DNA of 64,000 bases from Sulfurovaceae bacterium. GTDB lineage: Bacteria > Campylobacterota > Campylobacteria > Campylobacterales > Sulfurovaceae. Position 1 is the first letter of the stretch. Every line of letters starts with the position of its first letter. The notes under the pieces are model-generated. The model was not told the DNA's origin and ran no database searches. It worked only from the letters and a program-made list of their open reading frames with translations. Made by a program: the position numbers and the translations under genes. The stretch lies in the NCBI GenBank assembly GCA_028715055.1, contig JAQTLE010000001.1, positions 310,001 to 374,000 of the forward strand. The letters are read 5' to 3'. Positions 18,405 to 32,384 of the stretch are shown piece by piece.

Positions 18405-19051
18405 TATTAGGCAGTCAGGTCATCATCACGGATGATTTTGAACATACGATCGAACAGTTAGAGATACTTGGCACAAATCATAGATTTATAAATATTGTAA
18501 AAGAAGACAATTTTTTAGTAGAAGATGTTAAATATGTTATAGAAAAAGCTTCAATTGCCAGTGAAGAGGTCATGGTTATTATAATGGCATCTAAAAAATT
18601 TAGCGATATCGTCCAAAATAAATTACTTAAGATACTCGAAGAACCGCCGCCTAACAAAGAATTTATAATACTTACATCCCAAAAAGCAATGATACTAGAT
18701 ACGATTAGGTCACGTTTACCTATATCAATTGTACAGTATCATAAAATAGAACAAATATTAGATTTGGATATAAAAAATCTAACACTGCAAAGCGCATATG
18801 AGTTTATTCAAAAAAATCAAAGAACTACAAATCAGGATATGAAAACAATCTTAGAAGCTATTATAACTTCGGCAGTCAAAAGTAACAATTATCGTTTGGA
18901 TTTTAAAACCTTAGAGCTTTTTTCTGATGCTGTGTCGGTACTTTCTATCGGTTCATCGCCTCAGTTTGTTTTATCAACCGTGCTTTTAAAATTACTTGCA
19001 AATAAAAAGTCAAATTACCTATCCAAAGGAGCTTATAATGCAACTTTATAG
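18401..19051 (+). CDS. holB: DNA polymerase III delta' subunit (short form)
   Basis: NKLLKILEEPPPNKEFIILTSQ...ILDTIRSRLPI motifs. Confidence 0.85.
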   Translation: MILGSQVIITDDFEHTIEQLEILGTNHRFINIVKEDNFLVEDVKYVIEKASIASEEVMVIIMASKKFSDIVQNKLLKILEEPPPNKEFIILTSQKAMILDTIRSRLPISIVQYHKIEQILDLDIKNLTLQSAYEFIQKNQRTTNQDMKTILEAIITSAVKSNNYRLDFKTLELFSDAVSVLSIGSSPQFVLSTVLLKLLANKKSNYLSKGAYNATL

Positions 19052-20174
19052 ATTAAACATAAACGATCCAAAAGCATTTTTGACTTCTCTTGGAGTTGAA
19101 AGTGGCGGCATAAAAATTATTTCAAATAAAATGGAACTATTTTTTATTTACATTAAAGAGCTTAAAACTCCGGCAGTAAATATTCTTAAACAGGATGCTT
19201 TGAGCATTGGAGCAGAGCTTGCAGTGCCAAGCGGTGTTGTAACATATTCTAAAACGCACTATGATTGTTTACTGATAGGCAACAAGAAACATATTGAGAT
19301 TCTTTCACATAAAGAATTAGCTCAACCATTTGGACTTAAAAATGTAGCTAAACAGTTGGCTAGCTTTTTACAAACCAAAATCTATCCGATTCAAATTATG
19401 GGTATTGTAAATGCAAATAACGATAGTTTTTATTCACAAAGTAGATATGAAGCAAAAAATGCTGTTAATGCAATTTATAATATGATAGATGAAGGTGCCG
19501 ATATTATAGATATAGGTGCAATTTCATCTAAACCCAACTCTGTTATCGTGAGTGCCGATATAGAAATGCAAAGAATAAAAGATATTTGCGATACCATAAA
19601 GAGTCAAAAACTTTATGAAAAAGCAATATTCAGTATAGATAGTTATACCCCAAGCGTAATAGAATATGCATTGCAGAGCGGATTTAAAATAATCAATGAT
19701 ATTACCGGTGCCAGCAATGATAAGCTTATCCAATTAGCCTTGAAATATAATGCCAAACTCTGCATTATGCACATGCAAGGCACGCCTCAAACAATGCAAA
19801 TAAATCCTTATTATGATGATGTCATAGCAGAGGTGAGCGATTTTTTTGAAGAAAGGATCGCAAAATGTGAAGCATTGGGATTGTCAAAAGAAAATATCAT
19901 AATAGATGTCGGCATCGGATTTGGTAAAACCCTGGATCACAATATCACTCTTATTAAAAATATGAAACATTTTACTAAATTTGGATGCCAAATATTAGCC
20001 GGTGCTAGTAGAAAATCCATGATTGACAAAATAATTTCAACTCCTATAGAAGAAAGATTGGCCGGAACTTTGGCTATTCATCTGAAAGCTCTTGAAAATG
20101 GAGCCGATATTATACGATGCCATGATGTAAAAGAACACAAGCAAGCCATAGAGGTATATAAAGCCATAAATTGA
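19038..20174 (+). CDS. folP: Dihydropteroate synthase
   Basis: MGIVNANNDSFYSQS, EGADIIDIGAISSKPNS, CIMHMQGTPQTMQ. Start trimmed to ATG 19038 with AAAGGAG upstream. Confidence 0.93.
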   Translation: MQLYRLNINDPKAFLTSLGVESGGIKIISNKMELFFIYIKELKTPAVNILKQDALSIGAELAVPSGVVTYSKTHYDCLLIGNKKHIEILSHKELAQPFGLKNVAKQLASFLQTKIYPIQIMGIVNANNDSFYSQSRYEAKNAVNAIYNMIDEGADIIDIGAISSKPNSVIVSADIEMQRIKDICDTIKSQKLYEKAIFSIDSYTPSVIEYALQSGFKIINDITGASNDKLIQLALKYNAKLCIMHMQGTPQTMQINPYYDDVIAEVSDFFEERIAKCEALGLSKENIIIDVGIGFGKTLDHNITLIKNMKHFTKFGCQILAGASRKSMIDKIISTPIEERLAGTLAIHLKALENGADIIRCHDVKEHKQAIEVYKAIN

Positions 20175-20231
20175 TATTTTTATCGATTAAAAGGTATAAT
20201 CTAGACTAATAAAATATTAGGAATTGCAATA

Positions 20232-23521
<3,290 letters not shown>

Positions 23522-23525
<4 letters not shown>

Positions 23526-24310
23526 TATCCTCAATTGCCATAGGAGCTTTTGATGGCGTGCATTTAGCTCATAAGGTACTGATTGACAGCGTTGATGCCG
23601 TAGTCATAATAGAGCGAAATAGCGGAGTGTTGACTCCTGGATATTTAAGAACAAAACATACAAGTAAGCCATCTTTTTTTTATCATTTGGATAAAATTAA
23701 AGATCTTTGCGCTGAAGATTTTGTAGCAAAACTAAAAGCGGATTTTCCAAGTTTAGCAAAAATCGTAGTAGGATATGATTTTCATTTTGGGAAAGATAAA
23801 ATCGGGGATACAAAACTTCTAAAAAAACTTTTTGATGGCGAAGTTATCGTAATAGATACAGTTAAGAGCGAAGGTATACCCGTGCATTCTCGTGTAATAA
23901 AGGATGCTTTGAGAGCAGGGGATATTAAAACCGCAAATAAACTTTTAGGAAGAGAATACGAAATAACAGCCCAATCGATATCCGGCCAAGGTTTAGGAGC
24001 TAGAGAATTGGTGCCAACATTGAATCTAAGTATAAATGATTTTCTTTTGCCAAAAGAAGGTGTATATGCAACTCGCACTAAAATAGATGGATATTGGTAT
24101 GATAGTGTGAGCTTTATAGGACATCGTGTCAGCGCAGATTGCAATTTTGCAATAGAGACACATATTCTAGACAGAGATATAGGCATAATCAGAGATGATA
24201 TCAGCATCTCATTCGTAGCATTTTTGCGAGATAATCAAAAATTCAATAGACTAGAAGAGCTGAAAACGCAAATCGTACAAGATATAAAAGAGGCAAAGAG
24301 AATATTATGA
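23522..24310 (+). CDS. ribF: Bifunctional riboflavin kinase / FAD synthetase
   Basis: [45 protein letters not shown]. Start trimmed to 23522. Confidence 0.9.
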
Positions 24311-25017
24311 AAGATAAAGTATTTGAGACGGACATTCAAAAACAGTTCGAATTTGATGAAGCAGTAGCAAGTGTTTTTGATGATATGCTCGGTCGTTCTA
24401 TACCATTTTATGATGAGGTGCAAAAACTTATTATTTCATTGATACTAAAACAACAGGATGATAATAAAAAAGTGTTGGATCTTGGTTCGTCAACGGCTAA
24501 GTTTTTAATAGATTTACATTGTCAAATGAGCAAAAAGATGACACTAAAAGGCATTGACAATTCTGAAGCAATGTTGGTTCAAGCAAGAGCCAAATGCAAG
24601 GCGTATGATGTGAATATCGAGTTAGAATATGGTGACATAATCACATGTGAATTTGGAATTCAAGACTTTATAGTTGCCAACTATACTTTACAATTTATCA
24701 GGCCAATACAAAGAGTATCATTAGTCAAAAAAATATATGATTCTCTTGAAAATGGAGGAGTATTTTTGTTTTCAGAAAAAGTAGTTTTTGATGAAAAAAA
24801 ACTAGATAAAGTTATGATAGATATTTACTATGATCACAAAAAGGCCCAAGGATACAGTGCTTACGAGATAACAAAGAAGAGAGAAGCTCTAGAGAATGTA
24901 CTTGTGCCATATACAATCAGCGAAAATATTCAGATGTGCAAAGAAGCTGGTTTCGATAAAATAAATACCGTGTTCCAATGGGCAAATTTTGTGACTTTTA
25001 TTGCTCAGAAAACTTAA
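24307..25017 (+). CDS. cmoA: Carboxy-S-adenosyl-L-methionine synthase
   Basis: [46 protein letters not shown]. Confidence 0.93.
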   Translation: MKDKVFETDIQKQFEFDEAVASVFDDMLGRSIPFYDEVQKLIISLILKQQDDNKKVLDLGSSTAKFLIDLHCQMSKKMTLKGIDNSEAMLVQARAKCKAYDVNIELEYGDIITCEFGIQDFIVANYTLQFIRPIQRVSLVKKIYDSLENGGVFLFSEKVVFDEKKLDKVMIDIYYDHKKAQGYSAYEITKKREALENVLVPYTISENIQMCKEAGFDKINTVFQWANFVTFIAQKT

Positions 25018-25030
25018 TCATAACCTAGAC

Positions 25031-25083
25031 TTATTCACAGGTTTATTATATTTTTTAATAGAAGTTATTCACAATGTGAAAAT
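25031..25083. promoter_or_regulatory. Candidate DnaA-box pair (TTATTCACA x2) with a weak third opposite core
   Basis: Exact TTATTCACA at 25031-25039 and 25065-25073; TGTGAAAAT at 25075-25083. The TTCAC core fits the epsilonproteobacterial DnaA box. Confidence 0.4.
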
Positions 25084-25115
25084 GAGAAAAAAACCACGAT
25101 TTTTGGTTAAAAAAT

Positions 25116-25143
25116 TTGACATTTTTTTTTAATAGGGTATAAT
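25116..25143 (+). promoter_or_regulatory. Consensus sigma70 promoter upstream of aroG
   Basis: TTGACA (25116-25121), 16 bp, TATAAT (25138-25143). Confidence 0.75.
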
Positions 25144-25173
25144 CTTGCCACTAATTTTTTTAAGGATATTATT

Positions 25174-26523
25174 ATGAGCTGGACGCCACGGAGCTGGAGG
25201 AATTTTTCTATAAAGCAACAACCAATTTATCCAGACCAAAACACATTGCAAACAGTTGAGGCAGAAATTGCCGGTTATCCACCTTTGATATTTGCAGGAG
25301 AAGCACGCAATTTAAAAGCCGATCTTGCCCGCGCCGGTAGAGGAGAAGCATTTTTGCTCCAAGGAGGGGATTGTGCAGAGAGTTTTTCAAATTTTAATTC
25401 AACGTCAATTAAAAATCTTTTTAAATTAATGCTGCAGATGAATATGGTACTTATGTATTCTTCTGGTAAGCCTATCATTAAAGTTGGGAGAATAGCAGGA
25501 CAATTTGCTAAGCCGCGCAGTAGCGACCTTGAAGAGATAAATGGCGTAAGTTTACCTAGTTATCGTGGCGATATAATAAATGATATTGAATTTACCAGCG
25601 AAGCTAGAATCCCAGATCCTGCTCGTATGCTAAAAGCTTATAACCAATCGGCAGCTACAATGAACTTGCTTCGTGCATTCTCAAGGGGCGGAATGGCTGA
25701 TCTGGAACAAGTTCATCAATGGAATTTGGATTTCATCAAAGATCATGCGCTTGGTAAAAAATACGAAGAATTAAGCGATAAGATAGATGATGCCATGAGA
25801 TTTATGAGTGCATGCGGATTAGAGGTCAAAAATATTCCTCAGCTTCATCAAACAACAATTTACACATCCCATGAAGCATTATTGCTTAATTATGAAGAAG
25901 CACTTACTAGAAAAGATAGTCTGACCGGAGATTGGTATGATTGTTCTGCGCATATGCTTTGGATAGGCGATCGTACAAGAGATTTAAATGATGCACATAT
26001 AGAATATTTCAGAGGTATACAAAATCCAATAGGATGTAAAGTCGGACCAAGTATGAAAGAAGATGAGTTGATCTCATTGATAGATGCGCTAAATCCAAAC
26101 AATGAAGAAGGTAGATTGAATCTTATTGTTCGCATGGGAGCATCTAAAATAGGCGAATATTTTCCTCGTCTTTTACGAAAAGTAAAATCTGAGGGCAGAA
26201 ATGTTGTATGGTCCATTGACCCTATGCATGGCAATGTAGAAAAAGCCAGTTCCGGCTTTAAGACTAGAGATTTTGATAATATTCTAAGCGAAGTGAAACA
26301 ATTTTTTGCTATTCATGAAAGCGAAGGTACTATCGCAGGCGGAATTCATCTTGAAATGACCGGTGATGACGTAACAGAGTGCACAGGAAGCCAAAGCTGT
26401 GCCATTACAGCCGAAGGGCTTTCTAGCCGTTATCATACCCAATGTGACCCAAGGCTCAATGCTAAACAAGCCTTAGAGCTTTCATTTATGCTTTCAGATA
26501 CATTGGCTAAGGCCGGAAAATAG
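25174..26523 (+). CDS. aroG: Class II 3-deoxy-7-phosphoheptulonate synthase (DAHP synthase)
   Basis: [37 protein letters not shown] plant-type motifs. Confidence 0.95.
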   Translation: MSWTPRSWRNFSIKQQPIYPDQNTLQTVEAEIAGYPPLIFAGEARNLKADLARAGRGEAFLLQGGDCAESFSNFNSTSIKNLFKLMLQMNMVLMYSSGKPIIKVGRIAGQFAKPRSSDLEEINGVSLPSYRGDIINDIEFTSEARIPDPARMLKAYNQSAATMNLLRAFSRGGMADLEQVHQWNLDFIKDHALGKKYEELSDKIDDAMRFMSACGLEVKNIPQLHQTTIYTSHEALLLNYEEALTRKDSLTGDWYDCSAHMLWIGDRTRDLNDAHIEYFRGIQNPIGCKVGPSMKEDELISLIDALNPNNEEGRLNLIVRMGASKIGEYFPRLLRKVKSEGRNVVWSIDPMHGNVEKASSGFKTRDFDNILSEVKQFFAIHESEGTIAGGIHLEMTGDDVTECTGSQSCAITAEGLSSRYHTQCDPRLNAKQALELSFMLSDTLAKAGK

Positions 26524-26553
26524 TTTCTTGCTATACTACAAGAAAGCTATTTT
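26517..26553. terminator. Bidirectional intrinsic terminator between aroG and aroE
   Basis: AAAATAG-TTTCTTG-ctatacta-CAAGAAA-g-CTATTTT, symmetrical with A/T tails, between convergent genes. Confidence 0.8.
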
Positions 26554-27333
26554 CATAGCTTGTTCTATCTGATCCAATTTAAACTTGTGATTTGTAAAAT
26601 GATCAAATGCCAAAACACCTTGATTTAGCAGCATAGCACTTCCGTCTTGCGTTGGTTTATTTGCTTTTTTGGCAAGTTTTAAAAACGGCGTCTCTTTACC
26701 GTAAATTATGTCTATACAACCATTTGCATTATTAATTAAAGGCTCTAGTATAGATATTGGAGCAGGCAGATTATGATCTTGCAGACCGGCCGATGTCATA
26801 TTGGCTATTAAATCAAATGAGGCATCTGTGGGCAAACTTTCATAATCATAACATTTAAATCCACTTTGTATAAACTGCTTTAATCGTTCAGATGTTCTAT
26901 TTAAAATCGAAACTTGGTATCCCGCATCTCTTAGGATCATGCTAGTTGCTCCGGCTGTGCCTCCGGCACCGAGTATAAGGATGGTTTTTATATTATTAAA
27001 TTCATCAATAGCCTTCAAAAAACCAGGACCATCGGTATTGTATCCATGCAGTTTGCCATCTTTTAATACGATAGTATTGACGGCTTTAACTTTTTTTGCA
27101 AATTCATCACACCAATCACACGCTTCAAATGCAGCTTCTTTATGGGGGACCGTGATATTGGCTCCGCTCAACCCAAGAGATATAAAAGTATCTCGTAAAT
27201 GCTTGCCGTTTTCAAGCAGATATCGACTATAGCATCCGTTATATTTTAAGGCATGAAATGCAAAATTGTGCATAAGCGGGGATTTGGAATGAGATACCGG
27301 ATTGCCAAAAATGGCAAATAATTCTGAAAGCAT
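26536..27333 (-). CDS. aroE: Shikimate dehydrogenase
   Basis: FGNPVSHSKSPLMHN, GANITVPHKE, GYNTDGPGF. Confidence 0.95.
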   Translation of the reverse strand: MLSELFAIFGNPVSHSKSPLMHNFAFHALKYNGCYSRYLLENGKHLRDTFISLGLSGANITVPHKEAAFEACDWCDEFAKKVKAVNTIVLKDGKLHGYNTDGPGFLKAIDEFNNIKTILILGAGGTAGATSMILRDAGYQVSILNRTSERLKQFIQSGFKCYDYESLPTDASFDLIANMTSAGLQDHNLPAPISILEPLINNANGCIDIIYGKETPFLKLAKKANKPTQDGSAMLLNQGVLAFDHFTNHKFKLDQIEQAMKIAFL

Positions 27334-27336
27334 ATT

Positions 27337-28740
27337 TTATACTTGTTCTAATTCTTGAAGGGTGGCTACAAGGGCACCTAGTTTGTTATTAACTTCTAGA
27401 AATTCTAACTCAGGCTTAGAATCAGCTACAACTCCGGCACCTGCTTGAAGAATAATTCTATTTGGTTGGATTAAAGCAGTACGAATAGCAATCGCAGAAT
27501 CCATATTGCCGTTAAATGCGAAATATCCTACGCAACCACTATAAAAACCTCTTTTTAATCCTTCAAAGTGTGCTATAAGCTCCATCGCTTTGATTTTTGG
27601 AGCTCCTGTCATGGTTCCTGCAGTAAACGTTGCAGCAAAAAGATCGAACATATCTTTATCTTCGTTCAGTTTTGCTTCCACATCAGAGACCATATGCATT
27701 ACATGACTGTATCTTTCGACTCTCATCATCTCAGTTACTTTTACACTCCCGGTTTGCGCTACTCGGCCTACATCATTACGCCCAAGGTCAATAAGCATAA
27801 GATGCTCAGCGCACTCTTTTGGATCACTAAGCATTTCAAGTTCCAATTCTTTATCCCGCTGGCTGTTTTTGCCTCTTTTACGGGTACCTGCTATCGGACG
27901 CAATAAGATATCACCGTTATTTAATCTAACCATTACTTCAGGAGAAGAGCCACAAATTGCAAAATCTTCATATTCCAATAAAAATAAATACGGAGATGGA
28001 TTTTTGGATCTTAACAGTCTATAAAAACTAATAGGATCTATAGAGCCGTTTTGTGTGTATCTATTTGATATTAGTATCTGGAAAATATCTCCGGCACGAA
28101 TATGTTCTTTAGATTCTTCTATAATGGTTTTAAATTTTTCTTCATTAATGTTTAATCCGCCTTCTTGGAGAATTGCTCTTTTAAGTTTGGCAGGCATGTG
28201 CGGTTTTTCAAGAAGTGTTTCTATCTGTTCGATAGCATTTCCTAGAGATTTGTCATTTTGTATGATCGTTAATGTAGCATTTTTATGAGAGAAGCCAATG
28301 ATAACTTTTGGACGAATTAGATCCAAATCAGGAATATTTAGAGTATCTTCCAAGCCATCCATGCTTTTAGTCAATACCGGCTCAAATACCTTAACCATAT
28401 CATAACCTATAAAACCTATAAAGCCATCAACAAAGCTAAAACCGGCTTTGCTGCCAATTGATTGATAGTGTTCTTTATCTATTTTTGAATAATATGATTT
28501 TAGAAATGCAAAAGGGTTTTCCTGTATCGTTTTGACGATGCCGGTTTTATCCATATAAGAGGTTTTGTCGTTTTTGTATGTCAGTCTCTCTTTTGCACCA
28601 ATTGCAATAAAGCTAAAATTTCCTTCGTTATTATTGACTACACTTTCGAATAACATAGATATTTCATTAGGAAAAATATTTTTTAGCTCATTGTATAGTG
28701 CTACAGGAGTAAGTTGATCGAAAAGAATTGTTTTATACAA
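27337..28740 (-). CDS. trpE: Anthranilate synthase component I family protein
   Basis: RPIAGTRKRG, DPKECAEHLMLIDLGRNDVGRVA, FTAGTMTGAPKIKAMELI. Confidence 0.9.
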   Translation of the reverse strand: MYKTILFDQLTPVALYNELKNIFPNEISMLFESVVNNNEGNFSFIAIGAKERLTYKNDKTSYMDKTGIVKTIQENPFAFLKSYYSKIDKEHYQSIGSKAGFSFVDGFIGFIGYDMVKVFEPVLTKSMDGLEDTLNIPDLDLIRPKVIIGFSHKNATLTIIQNDKSLGNAIEQIETLLEKPHMPAKLKRAILQEGGLNINEEKFKTIIEESKEHIRAGDIFQILISNRYTQNGSIDPISFYRLLRSKNPSPYLFLLEYEDFAICGSSPEVMVRLNNGDILLRPIAGTRKRGKNSQRDKELELEMLSDPKECAEHLMLIDLGRNDVGRVAQTGSVKVTEMMRVERYSHVMHMVSDVEAKLNEDKDMFDLFAATFTAGTMTGAPKIKAMELIAHFEGLKRGFYSGCVGYFAFNGNMDSAIAIRTALIQPNRIILQAGAGVVADSKPELEFLEVNNKLGALVATLQELEQV

Positions 28741-28748
28741 AATAAACC

Positions 28749-29462
28749 TTATTGTTTAACTATAAAAGCAGATTTATTAATACGATTTTTGATATTTACC
28801 AATTCTTTTTCTGCCTTTGTTCTACTATCATATGGTCCGATTAGGAATTTTGAAATCTTAGTTTTGCCGTTCGGGAAAGTTTTTATTTGGTAATTATATT
28901 CGCTATTTTTTATGATAGATAAAAATGTTTCATTAGGTTTTGACGTAAAAGATCCTACTTGAATATAATATATTTCATTTTTTATATCAGTATTGACTTT
29001 GTTTGGTTTTATTGTGCTTTTGTTTGATTCTTTGTTTCCAGAAGTTGTTTCAACATTCGACTTCTTAAAAATAGATTTTCTATCAAGTATTTTTGGGGCT
29101 TGGATAGGTTTTGGATTTACTGCCTCTGCTTTAGTTTTATTTGAGTCATTTGAACTTGTATTAATATCTGTTGATGCGGGCAAAACAGATTGTTCATTTG
29201 CATTGTTAGCAGTTGTATTTGTGTCCTCTTTAATAGTATTGTTTGTTTCAAGTTGTAGATCCGGATTAGCCGTTTGGGTATAATTCTGTTCATTTATAAG
29301 CGGCTTTTCCGGTTCTTTTAAAAGTATTTTTGTAGAAAATATAGCAATTATAAGCACAATAATAATCAAAATAACAGTTGTTAAAATGCCTTTTAGATTA
29401 TTTTTTTGGTTTGCGTCTGTGCTGTCTATAATCAAATCATCAAGATTACTATGATCTTTCAT
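28749..29462 (-). CDS. SPOR domain-containing membrane protein
   Basis: One TM near the N-terminus, low-complexity linker, C-terminal YYIQVGSFTSKPNE...FLIGPYDSRTKAEKEL. Confidence 0.85.
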   Translation of the reverse strand: MKDHSNLDDLIIDSTDANQKNNLKGILTTVILIIIVLIIAIFSTKILLKEPEKPLINEQNYTQTANPDLQLETNNTIKEDTNTTANNANEQSVLPASTDINTSSNDSNKTKAEAVNPKPIQAPKILDRKSIFKKSNVETTSGNKESNKSTIKPNKVNTDIKNEIYYIQVGSFTSKPNETFLSIIKNSEYNYQIKTFPNGKTKISKFLIGPYDSRTKAEKELVNIKNRINKSAFIVKQ

Positions 29463-29543
29463 GATATTTTCTCCAAATATATAAATTAGTAAGATTATAC
29501 CATGATTTTATTTTTAACTTCTTGGAAATTATATATGCATTGG

Positions 29544-31133
29544 CTAGTTTGAATTTATAATATCAAGTTTTTTATTATAAATATTTGTTTTTGCGTCAAA
29601 AAATCCTAAAAGTGTATGAGGCAGATTTGCATGTGAATATGAATTATTTTCCTCTTGTTTTAGTCTGTCCAAGGAGAATTTCTGTTGCGTTTTACTTCCT
29701 AGCCATATCATCATTCCGATATGTGTCTGAGCATCAGGAGCAACTAGTTTAGGCAATCCATGCAGATATACTCCATTTTCTCCAAGTGATTCTCCGTGAT
29801 CGCTGGCATATAACATTGCTGTTTCAAACTTATTGTCATTTTGTTTCAATAATTCTATTACTTTATTTAAAAAATCATCCGTGTAAAGTATAGCATTGTC
29901 ATAACCATTACAAAGTTCTTTCTCAGAGCATTCTTCTAATTGATTTGTTTTACAAGTTGGTGTAAACTTTTCGTAAATTTTTGGATATCTTTTGTAATAT
30001 GCCGGTCCATGATTACCCATTTGGTGTAAAACTATCAATATATCTTTACTTTTATGATCGTCAATATAGGTTTGTAAACCTTTTAACATTCCTTCATCTC
30101 TGCACTCATCACCTTCGCAGACGGTGTTTATACTTGGTGTTCTATAATTTTCATATTCTACTCTTGTTGCAACACCTTTTGAATCTGAATTATTATCCCT
30201 CCACAATACATTTACGCCAGCTCTTTTCAGTACATCCAATACATTTTCTTGAGAGCGCGCTTTTTCGGTATCAATCCCATCATCTCCAAGAAATGAGAAC
30301 ATACAAGGAACTGATACTGCAGTAGATGTTCCGCATGAAGTTACATGAGTAAAATCAATTAAATTAGATTCTTTTTTTAGTTCCGGATTGGTATCCTTGG
30401 AATATCCATTAAGTGAAAAATGATCAGCTCTTGCGGCCTCGCCGACTACCATAATTACTAGTTTTCGTTCATTGTTCGGTTTAATTTTAACATCTGTTCC
30501 CAATTTGGTAAATGTAGTGTGTTTTGGAAATAAAGTTGAACTGGTATATTTGCCAAAGCTATAAATTGGAAATATTGGATTTGTATAAAATCTAAGAGGC
30601 TTATGTTCTCTAAAAAAAGACGAATAGTATGAGCCAAATACTAAAATAGTCATTACTATCACAGATAGAAATAATGTAGATATCAGAACCTTAATCTTAA
30701 GAGCTTGTTTAAAAGATGTGCGGATCAGAGGTTGTTTATATATATAAATTGATGGCAAAATACCCAAGAATAGAACAAAAGCTACTAGTTGCCAGCTAAA
30801 TAGATCAAGTGATTCATTAATATTTGTTTGAACGGCATTTTGCATCATACCAGTATCTATAACAACTTGATATGAATACATAAAATATGCCGAAAAAGCA
30901 GCTATTATAACAATGGTTATCAAAAAAGGTTTAGTCGTATGTTTTGAACTTAAAAGGGTAACCAATAGCACCAATAGGCTAAATAGCACCACCCCTAAAG
31001 AAATTATAAATAATATATTAAATCCACTAAATGTATAAGTTTCTGTTACTTTTGAAAAAAAAGTAAAATTAGCAAAAAGTACCAAAAATAGAGATATGAT
31101 AATTATTAGTCTAGTTGTTGAAATCGGTTTCAT
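29544..31133 (-). CDS. eptA: Phosphoethanolamine transferase (EptA family)
   Basis: N-terminal TM helices; VMVVGEAARADHFSLNGY, THVTSCGTSTAVSVPCMFS, YASDHGESLGENGVYLHGLP. Confidence 0.93.
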   Translation of the reverse strand: MKPISTTRLIIIISLFLVLFANFTFFSKVTETYTFSGFNILFIISLGVVLFSLLVLLVTLLSSKHTTKPFLITIVIIAAFSAYFMYSYQVVIDTGMMQNAVQTNINESLDLFSWQLVAFVLFLGILPSIYIYKQPLIRTSFKQALKIKVLISTLFLSVIVMTILVFGSYYSSFFREHKPLRFYTNPIFPIYSFGKYTSSTLFPKHTTFTKLGTDVKIKPNNERKLVIMVVGEAARADHFSLNGYSKDTNPELKKESNLIDFTHVTSCGTSTAVSVPCMFSFLGDDGIDTEKARSQENVLDVLKRAGVNVLWRDNNSDSKGVATRVEYENYRTPSINTVCEGDECRDEGMLKGLQTYIDDHKSKDILIVLHQMGNHGPAYYKRYPKIYEKFTPTCKTNQLEECSEKELCNGYDNAILYTDDFLNKVIELLKQNDNKFETAMLYASDHGESLGENGVYLHGLPKLVAPDAQTHIGMMIWLGSKTQQKFSLDRLKQEENNSYSHANLPHTLLGFFDAKTNIYNKKLDIINSN

Positions 31134-31800
31134 ATATCTCCTTTCTATAATAATATACTGCTTTTGCGATCAATAAAATTAAAATCCACGCTAAAAGCAT
31201 AGTTGTAACCGTATGTCCCATAAAATGATCTCCCACCATCATTTTATAAAGTCCCATTATCCAGCCAAGTGCCAACGCTCCAATTACTGCTAATTTTTTA
31301 TTGCGAGGCTTTTTAAATAAAAAATATAAACTAAGTAATGCAAAACCCCCGCTTGCATGTCCGGCCGGATAGCATTTTACTCTTGATGGCTGAACAAATG
31401 TGCTTGGATAGCTTTCCCACAATTTTGTTTTCGGGTATATGCCGCCATATCTGATCTCTTGGTTCGGGCATGGCATATTTGTAGTAGCTTTTAATCCTCC
31501 AGTTACAGACGGCACTATAATAAGAGACAAAAGTACTATCAAAAGTCCGGTTTGATACTTTTTTATAGTATTGTTTTTACGAAAAAATATCAAGGCTATT
31601 AATATTAATACGCCAAATACTGTAATGGCTTTTTTTGCTCCGCCATAGAAGATGCAAGATAGGAGTTTATTATTCTCATCTACTATCCACGTAGAATCCT
31701 TAAAATTATAAAACCAATCTTCAATTGTTATGTCAAGTGTAGTATATTGGAAAATTAATATACTGATTACAAGTAACAGTATAGTAGGAATAATTTTCAA
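31111..31800 (-). CDS. PAP2 family phosphatase (possible LpxE-type lipid A phosphatase)
   Basis: KATTNMPCP, CYPAGHASGGF, GDHFMGH PAP2 motifs; overlaps eptA. Confidence 0.82.
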   Translation of the reverse strand: MKIIPTILLLVISILIFQYTTLDITIEDWFYNFKDSTWIVDENNKLLSCIFYGGAKKAITVFGVLILIALIFFRKNNTIKKYQTGLLIVLLSLIIVPSVTGGLKATTNMPCPNQEIRYGGIYPKTKLWESYPSTFVQPSRVKCYPAGHASGGFALLSLYFLFKKPRNKKLAVIGALALGWIMGLYKMMVGDHFMGHTVTTMLLAWILILLIAKAVYYYRKEIYETDFNN

Positions 31801-31854
31801 TCTTTGCCTTTAATATTTTTAAAACGTAGTATCATAGTGAAAAATAGTTAACCA

Positions 31855-32376
31855 TTATTTAATGCGCTGATCAAATTCTGAAATTTCATAAGGTAAAGTA
31901 ACAATATTATAGGCTTCTGGCAGATTTTTACTAGGCAGTGTGCGCCATTCAACCGGAAGTTTCATGGCCAAAAGATTTGAGATATTTTCTAGTATTTCAT
32001 GCGCTTTATTTAATTCGGTTGATGGTACTGGAATAAAAATTTGCAAATGCCTATCGCTTTTTCCTTTGAACGTATAAAAAGATTTAATATTCATAGAGTT
32101 AAAAAGTTGTTTGGCGGTATGAAAAAATCTCATCGGTTCATCGCCTTTATATTCTAAAACAAGTAGATTGGTATACCCATTATTCAGCAAAGGGGAAGCT
32201 ACGATCATATCTTTTTTAAAATGTTGGGCTAAAACAGTATTGTCTAGATCCTCATTTATTCGTTCGAATTTTGCATAAAACGTACGATTATCAAATGCAA
32301 TCTTTTCTACAATATAGGTTCTTTTGACATAATAATGAGATCTATTAAATCCTAAGATATCCAAATCAATATTCAA
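31855..32376 (-). CDS. DUF1882-like conserved Campylobacterota protein
   Basis: About 170 aa, upstream neighbour glyA; tentative family recognition. Confidence 0.55.
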   Translation of the reverse strand: MNIDLDILGFNRSHYYVKRTYIVEKIAFDNRTFYAKFERINEDLDNTVLAQHFKKDMIVASPLLNNGYTNLLVLEYKGDEPMRFFHTAKQLFNSMNIKSFYTFKGKSDRHLQIFIPVPSTELNKAHEILENISNLLAMKLPVEWRTLPSKNLPEAYNIVTLPYEISEFDQRIK

Positions 32377-32384
32377 TTATGCCT

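Noticed and set aside
25017-25174. Chromosomal origin of replication
   Set aside because: Only two or three DnaA-like boxes and no dnaA/dnaN nearby; kept only as a possible DnaA-binding site.
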